A DNA stretch of 64,000 nucleotides, from positions 1 to 64,000 of the forward strand of contig CANJPY010000004.1 of assembly GCA_947476255.1 (NCBI GenBank), written 5' to 3'. Origin of the DNA: Chthoniobacteraceae bacterium (GTDB taxonomy: Bacteria; Verrucomicrobiota; Verrucomicrobiia; Chthoniobacterales; Chthoniobacteraceae). Below the pieces are notes generated by a model. It had not been told where the DNA came from, did no database searches, and worked only from the letters and a program-made list of their open reading frames with translations. The position numbers and the translations under genes were made by a program. This document shows positions 28,329 through 36,789 of the stretch, piece by piece; the stretch's first letter is position 1, and every line of letters begins with the position of its first letter.

Positions 28329-31300
28329 TCATTCTGCCGGTCCATTCCTCCCGCGCAGGAAAGAAAGAAGATCGGCCATTTGATCCTTGGAGATTACCGC
28401 CTCCAGACCAGCAGGCATCAAACTACGATCCAGGCTCTTGATGCTCTGCATTGCCCCGCGGACAAGAATTTCCTTTGTGCCCCCTTGGAGGGTTAAAGTC
28501 ACACTTTCAGAAGTCTCCGCGCTGACCAACCCAACCAGAATTCTTCCATCGCGCATCTCCACCTGATACGCACTGAACCGCGCCTCAAACATGCGGTTTG
28601 GATCCAAAATGTCCGACAAAAGCGCCTCTGGTGGTTTGGCTTTTACATCTGAGAGCGACGGGCCGACCTCCATCCCCGCATTGCCGTGGCGGTGGCACGA
28701 CGTGCACAAGGTCTCAAACAGGAGGCTCCCTTTCGTCTTGTCACCCGCCCGGGTGATCGCCGGCAAATAATCAGCGACAACAGCAGCGCGGTCTTCGCTT
28801 GGTTGGCCGAATAATTTCACAGCAAGATCACGAAGTTCACCCGAACCCCTTTGATAACGCCATCTGGTCTCGATCTCCACAAGCGCCGGCGAGATCTCTC
28901 CCCTTTCCATGCGTTTGAAAAGCTCAAGTGCTGTTTTTGCGGAGGCGCTTAAAAGTGAAACCAGTTCCTTTCTCAAAAATGGACCGGCGTTGGGCAGCAG
29001 TTCATACGCGAGCGGAGAGGCTTTTTCTCCTCCCACTTTTTTCAGAATCCCTATCGCAGCAGCCTGCAACTCAGGTTTTTGATCAGGCATTAACAACTGC
29101 CTTAAAACGGGTTGTGTCTCTTCCCATTTCCTCTGCTCCAAAAGGGAAAGACAGGCCAGTCTGGTTTCAGCGGCGGTAGTGGGATCAGACAGAGCCGCGT
29201 CCATCTGTTTGAGCAAACCACCCGCATGCACTGCCGAATCACGAAGTTTGTTGTTCTTCGTTTGAACAAACTCAACCAATGATTTGCCCCACGGATGCCC
29301 CGATGCCTTCGAAATTCCTTCCGCGACCCCTTGCATCAAAGCCGCTTTCCACCAGGTCAAACGCCCTGCATCGTTCGACAATTTCTGCAGCGCTGCCGCG
29401 AAATCCTCCTCGCCGCCCACAACTGCACTCACGCGGGCCAGACTCCGAACGGTGAGCGCACGCTGATGGGAATATTCCTTTTTAAACATCTCATCCCCAA
29501 GTATATAATCCAAAACCAGACCGGCGGAAAACTGGCTCGAGGATAAGACCGCCTTTGTGATCCAGGGATCCTCCGGAAGACGTGCGATGCTTTCTGCACG
29601 CTCCTTCGCGAGGGTGGTAAGGTCAGCGAGGATTGAATCCGGTCGGTTAAGAATTGAAAAAAAGGTGCGCCTCGCCGCTCCGTTTATTTGCTCTCCCCCA
29701 TGCGGCGGTTCCACTCTTCCCTCTTTTTCAGCGATTATTCGTCGCGCCGTCTCACGCTGCCAAGCGTCCGGATGATCTAACCATGTTTTTAAATCTGCGA
29801 TGGAAGAGGGCGCCGGCCCAATCTTTGCAACCTTCATTCCTTTGGGAACGATCCGCCAAATACGCCCATGCACCTCGCCCTCGCGCATGTCATGAGTTTT
29901 TACAAAGTCCTCCGGAAAGAAGCGGGCGTGATCAATCCATCTTCTGTAAATGTCACAAATATAGATGGCCCCGTCCGGCCCCGTGGTGAAATTCACAGGC
30001 CGGCACCATTCATCCGAGCTTCTGAAAAATTCGGTCCGCTCTCCGACCCGCACCGCCTTGAGACTAGCCCCATGTTCTTCAAGCCGATACCGCGTCACAA
30101 GTTGGCCGGTTGGCTCGGGAACAAACACATTGTTTCTGAGCTCCGGCATCAGACTGCCGCGGTAAACACCAAGGCCCGAGCAGGCCGTATTGGTGCCAGC
30201 GTGGGCGTCGGCTGTCGTATGGGTGATCTGAACGGGGTAAACCCGAGTATCCGCTCCGGCTGGCGCAATATCTTCCCAGCCTTTTTCAATGTCCGCCCAC
30301 GGATTACGCTGCACTGCTGCCAGGGGCATCACCGCAAACATCACCGGACTGCGGTTCGAGCAGAAAAAGTAGCGCCCAAAGTCGTCAAACGCCGCCCCGT
30401 ACTGGCCAAACCCCGTCACTGGTTCGAGTTTTCCCGACGCGGGATCCCAGCGGAAATTGCAACGGGGGACGCCGACAGCCGAGTTAGGCAGGTCCGTGGG
30501 ATAGATCTCTTTAGCCTCGAGGCCATTATTGAAATACACACAACCGTCCGGCCCCCATCTTGGGGCGCTCACCTGCAACTGGCTGAAGCGCGGATTAAAC
30601 CCATTGATTAAAGGCTGGCTAAAATCGGAGACGCCGTCTCCGTCGGTATCGCGTAGAAATAAAATCTGCGTTCTGGTCGTCACGATCAGCCCATCCTTGT
30701 AGGGAAGCAATCCCTGCACATGGTCGAGATGGTCCGCAAACGTCACCGCCTTGTCCATTCGACCGTCCCCGTCTTCGTCGGTAAGCATCTGGACGCGTGA
30801 AAGCCACGGATCTCCCGGATTTTTAGGCCCGAGGGGATAATCACGCATATCGGCCACAAAAAGTCGTCCTTTGGCATCCCACACGCACTCCACCGGATCC
30901 AAAACCAAAGGCTCTGAAGCCACGATTTGTGCTTCATAAGGCCCATCAAGGCGGATCTGTTTCAAAGATTCCTCCGGGCTCAGTGCGTTCTCCTGCCCGG
31001 CCCGCACACTGACATCCGTGCCTCCGCTTGCTTGGATGGCTGACCACTTTTCCCGGTAACTTCCAACGGGGTGTAACTCAAAGCGGCGTATGGTCATCTC
31101 GGCCCCGCGGCCATTGAGGCCGACATGCCATTCCGCCGGATAGACTGTAAGAGCCTCGTTCACAACAACTCCGTTAACCACGCATTTTAAACTCCCGCGC
31201 GAAAGGACAACTTCCAGTCGATTCCATTCACCCGGAGGTGATTCCAAATCGTCCCGTCCCCTGAACCCCTTTCTATCCACCCAAGAGGGATCGTGCTTCG

Positions 31301-31865
31301 ACCAGTGAACAGTGCCTTGCGTGAGACGCGTCCGTGACGCGCCAGTCTTCCAGAAAAACTCACCGTCTGCGCCTTTCATGAATTCCCCTTCCAGAAAAAG
31401 AGGCCCTTTTTGTGCCACTCCAACGCCTGCCAAAATCGGACGCAGACCGCCGAGACATCCTTCGCGCAAAATGACTTCCATGCCCCCCGTTATTCCCGAC
31501 TGAGGGGAACCCAAGAATACACCCGCGTCACGGGCCTTGGTGGCTTGAGAGCCAAGCGTCTTCTCTCCCCATTTAAATTCAAGAACGAGATGGAAATCGG
31601 CGAACGCCCGTTTCGAGGACAGCTGGGCTGGCATTTTTTCACTCAGCTTGAGCTGGCCGTCTGAGAACGAAACCCAGTCGCCCGGAAAGGGTTCCTTGGC
31701 TGCGACCGGCGATTTTAACGTAAACTCAACAGCCCCAGCTGATACCGCAGCGAGAAAATCCACCCGCTCGTCGAGTTGTGACTCCGCCCGCAAACCTGCC
31801 ACCAGACTCAAAAAGCCCAATGCAGATAAAAGCCGTCGAATGATGTGGGGGTGCTTCATCTTCAA
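28329..31865 (-). CDS. DUF1080 - beta-propeller (PVC heme-binding) - HEAT - cytochrome c fusion protein
   Basis: A 1178-residue exported protein. The signal peptide (1-28) leads to a DUF1080 (3-keto-disaccharide hydrolase/LamG-like) domain, ~40-270, with FADFHLVLEFKWGEKT, DAGVFLGS and EWNRLEVVLSRG. A PVC-type propeller follows (~305-640), with WDAKGRLFVADMRDYPLGP, DGDGRMDKAVTFAD and GPDGAIYICDIYRRWIDH. A HEAT-like helical region spans ~680-1010. The C-terminal heme domain (~1040-1178) has CTSCH, and the family's SLSDVKAKPPEALLSDILDPNR and YQVEMRDGRILVGLV. Such proteins are linked to polysaccharide metabolism by context only. Here the partner is the adjacent Gfo/Idh protein; together they suggest oxidation of a glycoside to a 3-keto sugar followed by cleavage. 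Confidence 0.9.
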   Translation of the reverse strand: MKMKHPHIIRRLLSALGFLSLVAGLRAESQLDERVDFLAAVSAGAVEFTLKSPVAAKEPFPGDWVSFSDGQLKLSEKMPAQLSSKRAFADFHLVLEFKWGEKTLGSQATKARDAGVFLGSPQSGITGGMEVILREGCLGGLRPILAGVGVAQKGPLFLEGEFMKGADGEFFWKTGASRTRLTQGTVHWSKHDPSWVDRKGFRGRDDLESPPGEWNRLEVVLSRGSLKCVVNGVVVNEALTVYPAEWHVGLNGRGAEMTIRRFELHPVGSYREKWSAIQASGGTDVSVRAGQENALSPEESLKQIRLDGPYEAQIVASEPLVLDPVECVWDAKGRLFVADMRDYPLGPKNPGDPWLSRVQMLTDEDGDGRMDKAVTFADHLDHVQGLLPYKDGLIVTTRTQILFLRDTDGDGVSDFSQPLINGFNPRFSQLQVSAPRWGPDGCVYFNNGLEAKEIYPTDLPNSAVGVPRCNFRWDPASGKLEPVTGFGQYGAAFDDFGRYFFCSNRSPVMFAVMPLAAVQRNPWADIEKGWEDIAPAGADTRVYPVQITHTTADAHAGTNTACSGLGVYRGSLMPELRNNVFVPEPTGQLVTRYRLEEHGASLKAVRVGERTEFFRSSDEWCRPVNFTTGPDGAIYICDIYRRWIDHARFFPEDFVKTHDMREGEVHGRIWRIVPKGMKVAKIGPAPSSIADLKTWLDHPDAWQRETARRIIAEKEGRVEPPHGGEQINGAARRTFFSILNRPDSILADLTTLAKERAESIARLPEDPWITKAVLSSSQFSAGLVLDYILGDEMFKKEYSHQRALTVRSLARVSAVVGGEEDFAAALQKLSNDAGRLTWWKAALMQGVAEGISKASGHPWGKSLVEFVQTKNNKLRDSAVHAGGLLKQMDAALSDPTTAAETRLACLSLLEQRKWEETQPVLRQLLMPDQKPELQAAAIGILKKVGGEKASPLAYELLPNAGPFLRKELVSLLSASAKTALELFKRMERGEISPALVEIETRWRYQRGSGELRDLAVKLFGQPSEDRAAVVADYLPAITRAGDKTKGSLLFETLCTSCHRHGNAGMEVGPSLSDVKAKPPEALLSDILDPNRMFEARFSAYQVEMRDGRILVGLVSAETSESVTLTLQGGTKEILVRGAMQSIKSLDRSLMPAGLEAVISKDQMADLLSFLRGRNGPAE

Positions 31866-31940
31866 AGCAGTCTTCTAACGAAAGGCACCCTTAGCTAAAA
31901 AGACCTTCCAATCCAAGGAAATAACGGATTCCATTCGGGC

Positions 31941-32351
31941 ATGGTAAAGGTTGAAGTTGTTTATCTTGGTGGTCTCCGCACGGAGGCGGTTCACGGTCCC
32001 TCCCGCAGTACGATTCAAACCGATGCTCCGCTCGACAACTGTGGCAAAGGTGAACTTTTTTCCCCCACGGATCTCGTCGGTACGGCGTTGGGAACATGCG
32101 TCCTCACTATCCTGGGCATTTATGCCCAGAAACACGGGCTGGATGTTTCGGGCGCCACCGCTTCTGTTCAAAAAGAAATGACAGCGGTGCCAGTGCGGCG
32201 CATTTCCACCCTCAGCACCGAGGTCACAATCCCGCTTCCGGCTCAAACCCCTCATCGGGAAGCCATAGAACGCGCACTTTTGAGCTGCCCCGTGCACGCC
32301 AGTCTGCATCCAGATATCAACAAGCCAATCCAGTTTATTTGGAAAGCGTAA
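31941..32351 (+). CDS. OsmC/Ohr-family peroxiredoxin-like protein
   Basis: A 136-residue member of the OsmC/Ohr family of thiol peroxidases. The first active-site cysteine, Cys53, lies in the helix TALGTCVLTILGIYA, and the second is in LLSCPVHASLHPDI near the C-terminus. The sequence resembles YhfA/SACOL-type OsmC proteins more than Ohr. The likely role is detoxifying organic or fatty-acid hydroperoxides with dithiol reductants. It is divergent from the DUF1080 gene across 75 bases and is a single-gene unit. Confidence 0.9.
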   Translation: MVKVEVVYLGGLRTEAVHGPSRSTIQTDAPLDNCGKGELFSPTDLVGTALGTCVLTILGIYAQKHGLDVSGATASVQKEMTAVPVRRISTLSTEVTIPLPAQTPHREAIERALLSCPVHASLHPDINKPIQFIWKA

Positions 32352-32467
32352 GCACTACAACGGCAAAGCCCAGTCGTTTGGTGTGGCCGGGTGTCGATTC
32401 TTGAAATGTACGGAAACGTACAAGTCGCTGGGGCACGCGAATAAAGTGTGCGCTGCCCTGCGTAAAG

Positions 32468-32542
32468 TGGCTCCTGAGGTAGGATTTGAACCTACGACCA
32501 ATCGGTTAACAGCCGATCGCTCTACCACTGAGCTACTCAGGA
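32468..32542 (-). tRNA. tRNA-Asn (anticodon GTT)
   Basis: The minus strand folds into a complete cloverleaf: acceptor TCCTGAG/CTCAGGA, D arm GCTC/GAGC, anticodon stem ATCGG/CCGAT with loop CTGTTAA (GTT at 32510-32508), variable loop TGGTC, T arm GTAGG/CCTAC with loop TTCGAAT, discriminator G and an encoded CCA (32470-32468). The body without CCA is 72 bases. It stands alone between the OsmC and rpe genes. Confidence 0.97.
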
Positions 32543-32563
32543 ATTACAATTCGAGGGAGGTTA

Positions 32564-32593
32564 TTTTTAACGTGCAGGGAGCCTCGCACGCAA
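32564..32593 (-). promoter_or_regulatory. Putative promoter of tRNA-Asn
   Basis: On the minus strand, TTGCGT (-35, 32593-32588) is followed after 17-18 bases by TTAAAA/TAAAAA (-10, around 32570-32564), which ends about 22 bases before the tRNA. Spacing and position fit a sigma-70 promoter. Confidence 0.5.
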
Positions 32594-32681
32594 CATTTTT
32601 TACATACAAACTCCGCTTTTTATAGAAATCATTTTTTCCTCTGGTCACCGGCGATGCCCAGCCTCCAAGTTTAAGTCCCAA

Positions 32682-33338
32682 ATGCATTCCATCCTTGTTG
32701 CTCCCTCCATTCTTGCCTGTGATTTTGGCTGCCTGCACCAAGAAGTTCATCGCGTTGAGGAAGCGGGTGCGGATTGGTTGCACCTCGATGTCATGGACGG
32801 CCACTTTGTGGACAATATCTCCTTCGGGCCGGCCTTCGTAGATGCAACGGCCGCGGTGGCAACCATCCCCGTGGACACGCACCTCATGGTGTCACGCCCC
32901 GATCATTACCTGCCCCGCTTTCTCGGATCGTCACAGAACATCACAATCCACGTGGAGGCCGATTGCGACATCGCTCAAACACTTGGGGCCATAAGGGATG
33001 CTGGACGCACTTGCGGTCTTTCCCTGCGGCCCGGAACGCCCTTCTCAGCCGTTGCACCCTATTTGGAAGTCATCGATTTATTGCTCGTCATGACTGTGGA
33101 ACCCGGTTTTGGCGGCCAGTCTTTTCAGGAAGCCATGCTTCTGAAAATCGCGGAAGCGGCCAAAAAACGTGCGCTGAAGAAACTGGCCTACCGCCTCGAA
33201 GTTGACGGGGGCATCAACGCGAAAACTGCCGCCCAATGCATTGACGCAGGCGCGGATACACTGGTGGCTGGCACCTCGGTTTTTCGCGCTCCGGACATGA
33301 AAAGCGCGATCCAACACATTCGAGGAAGCAAGCCGTGA
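32682..33338 (+). CDS. rpe: Ribulose-phosphate 3-epimerase
   Basis: A 218-residue TIM-barrel enzyme interconverting ribulose-5-phosphate and xylulose-5-phosphate in the pentose phosphate pathway. The motifs are complete: LVAPSILACDFG, WLHLDVMDGHFVDNISFGP, PVDTHLMV, TIHVEA, LSLRPGTP, VMTVEPGFGGQSF, LEVDGGINAKTA and DTLVAGTSVF. Metal-binding His and Asp residues are in place in the DVMDG, DTHLM and EVDGG segments. It converges on the secretion operon with only 10 bases between. Confidence 0.96.
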   Translation: MHSILVAPSILACDFGCLHQEVHRVEEAGADWLHLDVMDGHFVDNISFGPAFVDATAAVATIPVDTHLMVSRPDHYLPRFLGSSQNITIHVEADCDIAQTLGAIRDAGRTCGLSLRPGTPFSAVAPYLEVIDLLLVMTVEPGFGGQSFQEAMLLKIAEAAKKRALKKLAYRLEVDGGINAKTAAQCIDAGADTLVAGTSVFRAPDMKSAIQHIRGSKP

Positions 33339-33348
33339 ACCACCAGGG

Positions 33349-34086
33349 TTAGGGCGGTTCCTGAATGGGCCGAATCCTGCGCCGAGGTTCCGCCTGTGGA
33401 GCCCCTGGCGTGGGCACTGCCGGATTTGGCATCCCTTGGGAAGCGCCCGGGCGAGGAACAGTGCCCTGCGTTCCGGGACGGGGAATCGGCGCACCTTTAA
33501 CAGCGTTTTTAATCGATGGAACTCCCGGCCTTCCGGGCTGACCCTGCGGCGGAGGCGCAGCGGCAGCCGCAGCGACAACCGCCTGATCAAACTCCACGCG
33601 CCCCGTCTCGGAACCCTTGCGTAAAATAGCCGTGGATTTCGCCGCAACCGCATTTTCATCGACGGAAACGAGCGAAACTCCATCGTCACTGGGCTTGTCT
33701 GCGGAAATGACCAGCCTCGTCGCTAAATCACGGGAGCGCACAAAAACCGTGTAGCGTTCTTCTCCGCTCTTGCCCTTCTGTTTTGAAAGGCCGGCAAGCA
33801 CCCAATTCGTGGCGAAGTTTTCAGCCGCCACGACCGGCTCCGGAGCCGCGCTTGCGATCGCGAATGGGGATTTTTCAAGAAGAGCAGCGTATCTGTCCGC
33901 GGGAAAGGGGCGTGGGAGGACTTCCTTGGCTGGGGCATCCACTGGGGCATCCACTGGGGCATCGGCGGGTTTGGGCTCGTCCTGCGGAGGGGGCGAGGCG
34001 GGCTCCTGCGCGCGCGCCACGTACTGGGAAGGCTGCCACAAAAACAGCGACACGCTCGTTAGAAGTAGGAGAGTGGCCGGTTTCAT
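33349..34086 (-). CDS. GspC-like or unassigned secretion-operon protein
   Basis: A 245-residue protein from the ATG at 34086, which overlaps the stop of the upstream gene by one base (TGATG). A signal anchor or signal peptide (MKPATLLLLTSVSLFLW) leads to a Pro/Asp-rich region with a DAPV repeat. The middle domain (~75-165: NWVLAGLSKQKGKSGEERYTVFVRS, ISADKPSDDGVSLVSVDEN) has the layout of the GspC homology-region fold, with a W-x-L-x-G opening. The C-terminal ~70 residues are Pro/Gly/Arg-rich and probably disordered. It is the last gene of the secretion operon. I see resemblance to GspC but not enough to assign it. Confidence 0.6.
   Translation of the reverse strand: MKPATLLLLTSVSLFLWQPSQYVARAQEPASPPPQDEPKPADAPVDAPVDAPAKEVLPRPFPADRYAALLEKSPFAIASAAPEPVVAAENFATNWVLAGLSKQKGKSGEERYTVFVRSRDLATRLVISADKPSDDGVSLVSVDENAVAAKSTAILRKGSETGRVEFDQAVVAAAAAAPPPQGQPGRPGVPSIKNAVKGAPIPRPGTQGTVPRPGASQGMPNPAVPTPGAPQAEPRRRIRPIQEPP
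33932..33963. repeat. 12-base tandem repeat inside the GspC-like gene
   Basis: GGGGCATCCACT is repeated about 2.7 times without mismatch, coding for DAPV units in the proline-rich linker. The count could vary between strains without changing the frame. Confidence 0.8.
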
Positions 34087-34619
34087 CAGCGGGCGGCGAA
34101 CCATTTGGCAACAGTGATATCGCAAAGCATTTGGGTTGCATCTGCGGGATCAACACGAAGGCGGGACTGCTGAATTACAATGAACCGGTCCGGTCCCTGA
34201 AGATCTTTCAGAAACCCGCACAGGTTTTTCCAATTTGCCTTTAATTCACACTGAACGGGCACGGCGACGGCACCCGTTTCGTTTTTGGCGGGGACAAGTT
34301 GCTGCTTGGCGAGGGTGACCCCATTTCTGGAAGCGTTCTCCTTGAGCACGTTCAGCAACGCATTGCCTGCGGCCGCATCATTCTCGAGCTTGGGCTGAAA
34401 CTTCTGCACCCAGTTTGCGCGCTCCTCCCACACGGGAGCGTCTGCCACCAGCATCCGCAGGCTGTCACACATCGTCGTTTTTTGTGCGGCCTGCAGCGCC
34501 AACTGGCTGCGGGTATTTAGGAAAAACTTCACCACCAATAGATTCAAGAGCAATGCAGCCAGGGTTGCAACGACTCCCACCAGACGCTTTTCACTTGTGG
34601 ATAATTCGCTGAACTTCAT
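34086..34619 (-). CDS. gspM: PilO/GspM-like type II secretion or pilus assembly protein
   Basis: A 177-residue bitopic membrane protein. A short cytoplasmic start (MKFSELSTSEKRLVGVV) precedes one membrane segment (~12-33: VGVVATLAALLLNLLVVKFF). A coiled coil (~34-60) and a small ferredoxin-like periplasmic domain (~70-177) follow, including LLNVLKENASRNGV, LKANWKNLCGFLKDLQGP and IQQSRLRVDPADATQ. This is the plan of GspM and PilO. It starts within the end of the GspL-like gene (4-base ATGA overlap), as gspM usually follows gspL. It is thought to link the ATPase platform to the pseudopilus. Confidence 0.8.
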   Translation of the reverse strand: MKFSELSTSEKRLVGVVATLAALLLNLLVVKFFLNTRSQLALQAAQKTTMCDSLRMLVADAPVWEERANWVQKFQPKLENDAAAGNALLNVLKENASRNGVTLAKQQLVPAKNETGAVAVPVQCELKANWKNLCGFLKDLQGPDRFIVIQQSRLRVDPADATQMLCDITVAKWFAAR

Positions 34620-35854
34620 TTTTTAGAGGCGTTCCCATCAACTTTCCCCGTCACTCGAAATTGTGCCCGTTCATTGGGGAGAATGTTCGGGTTCGGAGAA
34701 TCCACTTTGAAAGCGGCCAGTTCGCCTTCTTTTTTAAGGCGTCCCACGTATTCGATGGCTTCAGCGACGTTTGAAGCCTCGGCGGAAAAGGCGAACTCGC
34801 GCGGATTCATTTGAAACTCGGTGATCCGAATATCGACTCCTGCCACCGCTTTGGAGCTTTGGTGCAAAAGCTCGATCAAATACCGGGAAGGCTCCACAGC
34901 CGGTTCCAGGTTTTTCCAGCGATTTTGGCGGGCCTTTGCGACCTCCACCTGAGGCTGAAGTTCACTGATTTTCTGGTCGAGTTTTGCAATCCGCGACTTT
35001 TCAAAGGCCAGCCAGCAGAAACCGGCGGCAAGCAAAGCCGCATAACCGATGGCAGCCCACTGCAACCGCTCAAGCATTCGGGACTTGCGCGAGAGGGCTG
35101 AGGCCTCGTCAGCCCACAGGGAAGGCAGCCAGTTGCCCGAAATTTCATGGCGCGGCTCCACCGCAGTCTCCTCAATCTCAAGACCAGGCAATGCTTCACG
35201 AATCGCGTTTGCCCATTCGGGAACCCCCACACAGGCCCGGTCCAACCGCTCTGGAAGCACTCCGGAAAGCTCCGCCCCCAGCAGCACACGTTGCACCTCG
35301 GCGGCGTCCGGCATGGACGCTTCAACGGCAAGACGTTCTATCCAAAGGAGTTTTCCATCCGCTGTTAGGAGCAGAAAAACGTGCTCTCCTTCCTTCCAAA
35401 TGGCGAGCACCTTCCCTTTGGAAACCAGTGTGCGCGCGAGTTGAATGGCGTACACACCCACCGCCACGGGGCCCATTTTAGAGCTACGCAAAGGTTCCGC
35501 GCATGTTTTGAGCTCAGAAAGCGGGACGGCTATCGCCAAAATCTGCGCGTCTTCACCCACAAACCCAAGCTCCTCGATATCGAAAACAAAATCTTCAGCG
35601 GTATACGGAAGCAGTTTTTCCAACTGCAATTGCGCCATGGAAACAAGATCCTCGCGCGGGGCGCGCGGGAGAGTGAGATGCTCCGTCACGATGGCGGAAG
35701 AAGGCACCAGAAGTTCTGCGCGCAGATGCGCGGGTATCTTGCCAACAAGTTCCCCAATAGACGTCCCGACGCAGGAATCGGCGCCGGTTTGGGCGCGCCA
35801 TCCTTCGGGAGACGGAGAAAATCGCACTATGGGTGCGCCTAAACGAGATTTCAT
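34616..35854 (-). CDS. gspL: GspL/PilM-PilN-like inner-membrane platform protein
   Basis: A 412-residue protein from the ATG at 35854, chosen because it overlaps the stop of the upstream gene by ATGA; the open frame continues upstream without family match. The cytoplasmic actin-like part (~1-250) includes LVPSSAIVTEHLTLPRAPREDL, LQLEKLLPYTAEDFVFD and VGVYAIQLARTLV. One membrane helix (~270-290: WAAIGYAALLAAGFCWLAF) is followed by a coiled coil and a periplasmic ferredoxin-like domain (~330-405). This joins PilM-like and PilN-like parts in one chain, the usual plan of GspL. It recruits the secretion ATPase in known systems; no gspE is in the window. Confidence 0.82.
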   Translation of the reverse strand: MKSRLGAPIVRFSPSPEGWRAQTGADSCVGTSIGELVGKIPAHLRAELLVPSSAIVTEHLTLPRAPREDLVSMAQLQLEKLLPYTAEDFVFDIEELGFVGEDAQILAIAVPLSELKTCAEPLRSSKMGPVAVGVYAIQLARTLVSKGKVLAIWKEGEHVFLLLTADGKLLWIERLAVEASMPDAAEVQRVLLGAELSGVLPERLDRACVGVPEWANAIREALPGLEIEETAVEPRHEISGNWLPSLWADEASALSRKSRMLERLQWAAIGYAALLAAGFCWLAFEKSRIAKLDQKISELQPQVEVAKARQNRWKNLEPAVEPSRYLIELLHQSSKAVAGVDIRITEFQMNPREFAFSAEASNVAEAIEYVGRLKKEGELAAFKVDSPNPNILPNERAQFRVTGKVDGNASKK

Positions 35855-36789
35855 TCGATCCAAGAGCGTATCTGCGGGGTTCCTGTGCCTTTTCGTACAA
35901 CGACCTGCACTTGTCGAATGACTTTTCCAGAATAACCTTCGGAGCGAATCCGAATTGTTTGTTCGTTTACGGTCACCAACGCCGCCAACCGTTCCCAACT
36001 TTTAGCATCGAAACCGAGTGCCTGACGCACTTGATCCGGTCCAGCGAACTTTGGATCGTCCTCTGTATGAAGAATTTGATCGGGTCCGGAACGGATCTGC
36101 AGCCAGCGCTGAACCCGGGTTTCCCCAAATCCTGGCAACAGCCGGAGCACCTCTTCAGGCGCTTCCATAAGGTCCAGAGGGCCCGTACTCTCCAGAGTCA
36201 ATAAATCCCGCCAACCCGGATAGCGCAACAGCGGTTCCATCCCTGGAATCCGCTTCAACTCATCTAAACTTTGTATCATTCGATTTGCAGGGTGGTAGTC
36301 CTTGGAGTCTTCCTGACCGTGAAGTCGTGCTATGTTATCTGCATCTACGTAGTCGCGCAAACAATCCATCAAGCGTTGACCATCCATGAGTTCAACACCA
36401 ATCACTAATTCTAGCCACTGCTTGAAAATACCGATTCGGGACTGGTCGTTGCCGCTCAACATCCATGCAAGGTTTATGCGGCCTCCCTCACTCTCAATCG
36501 AAACACGATACCCCATCCCTGAAGCCACTTCAGTCTCAAGCAACGAGCTATACCGGTCCACCTTTGGATTCAGGGCCAGAGCAATACCCGAATGCGCCAT
36601 GGCCAGCGCCTCCACAGAACGCGTGTCTTCTCCATGCTGCTGAACCCGTTGCTGCAGCCAGAAAAACCACCCCGAAACCGCCATCGTCAGCACGATAATT
36701 GCCCAAAAAACCGCGAGAAGGGCGGACCCCTCCCTCGCATCCGCCTTCTTGTAAATCTCTCTAAATCGCGTCGTTTTCATGCCGATCAT
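35851..36789 (-). CDS. gspK: GspK-like minor pseudopilin
   Basis: A 312-residue protein, long for a pseudopilin, as is typical of GspK. The prepilin site is G|SALLAVFWAIIVLTMAVSG (~22), lacking the Glu at +5, a known feature of GspK. After the N-terminal helix comes the large domain with GGRINLAWMLSG, DYVDADN (cf. the GspK calcium-region DWVD.D), YHPANRMIQSLDELKRIPGM, and helix-hairpin-helix-like LRLLPGFGETRVQRWL. It overlaps the neighbours on both sides by ATGA. It caps the pseudopilus tip with GspI and GspJ in known systems. Confidence 0.85.
   Translation of the reverse strand: MIGMKTTRFREIYKKADAREGSALLAVFWAIIVLTMAVSGWFFWLQQRVQQHGEDTRSVEALAMAHSGIALALNPKVDRYSSLLETEVASGMGYRVSIESEGGRINLAWMLSGNDQSRIGIFKQWLELVIGVELMDGQRLMDCLRDYVDADNIARLHGQEDSKDYHPANRMIQSLDELKRIPGMEPLLRYPGWRDLLTLESTGPLDLMEAPEEVLRLLPGFGETRVQRWLQIRSGPDQILHTEDDPKFAGPDQVRQALGFDAKSWERLAALVTVNEQTIRIRSEGYSGKVIRQVQVVVRKGTGTPQIRSWIE

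Noticed and set aside
29868-30611. 247-codon open frame on the plus strand
   Set aside because: Antisense to the DUF1080-cytochrome gene, whose motifs are unmistakable in the other strand.
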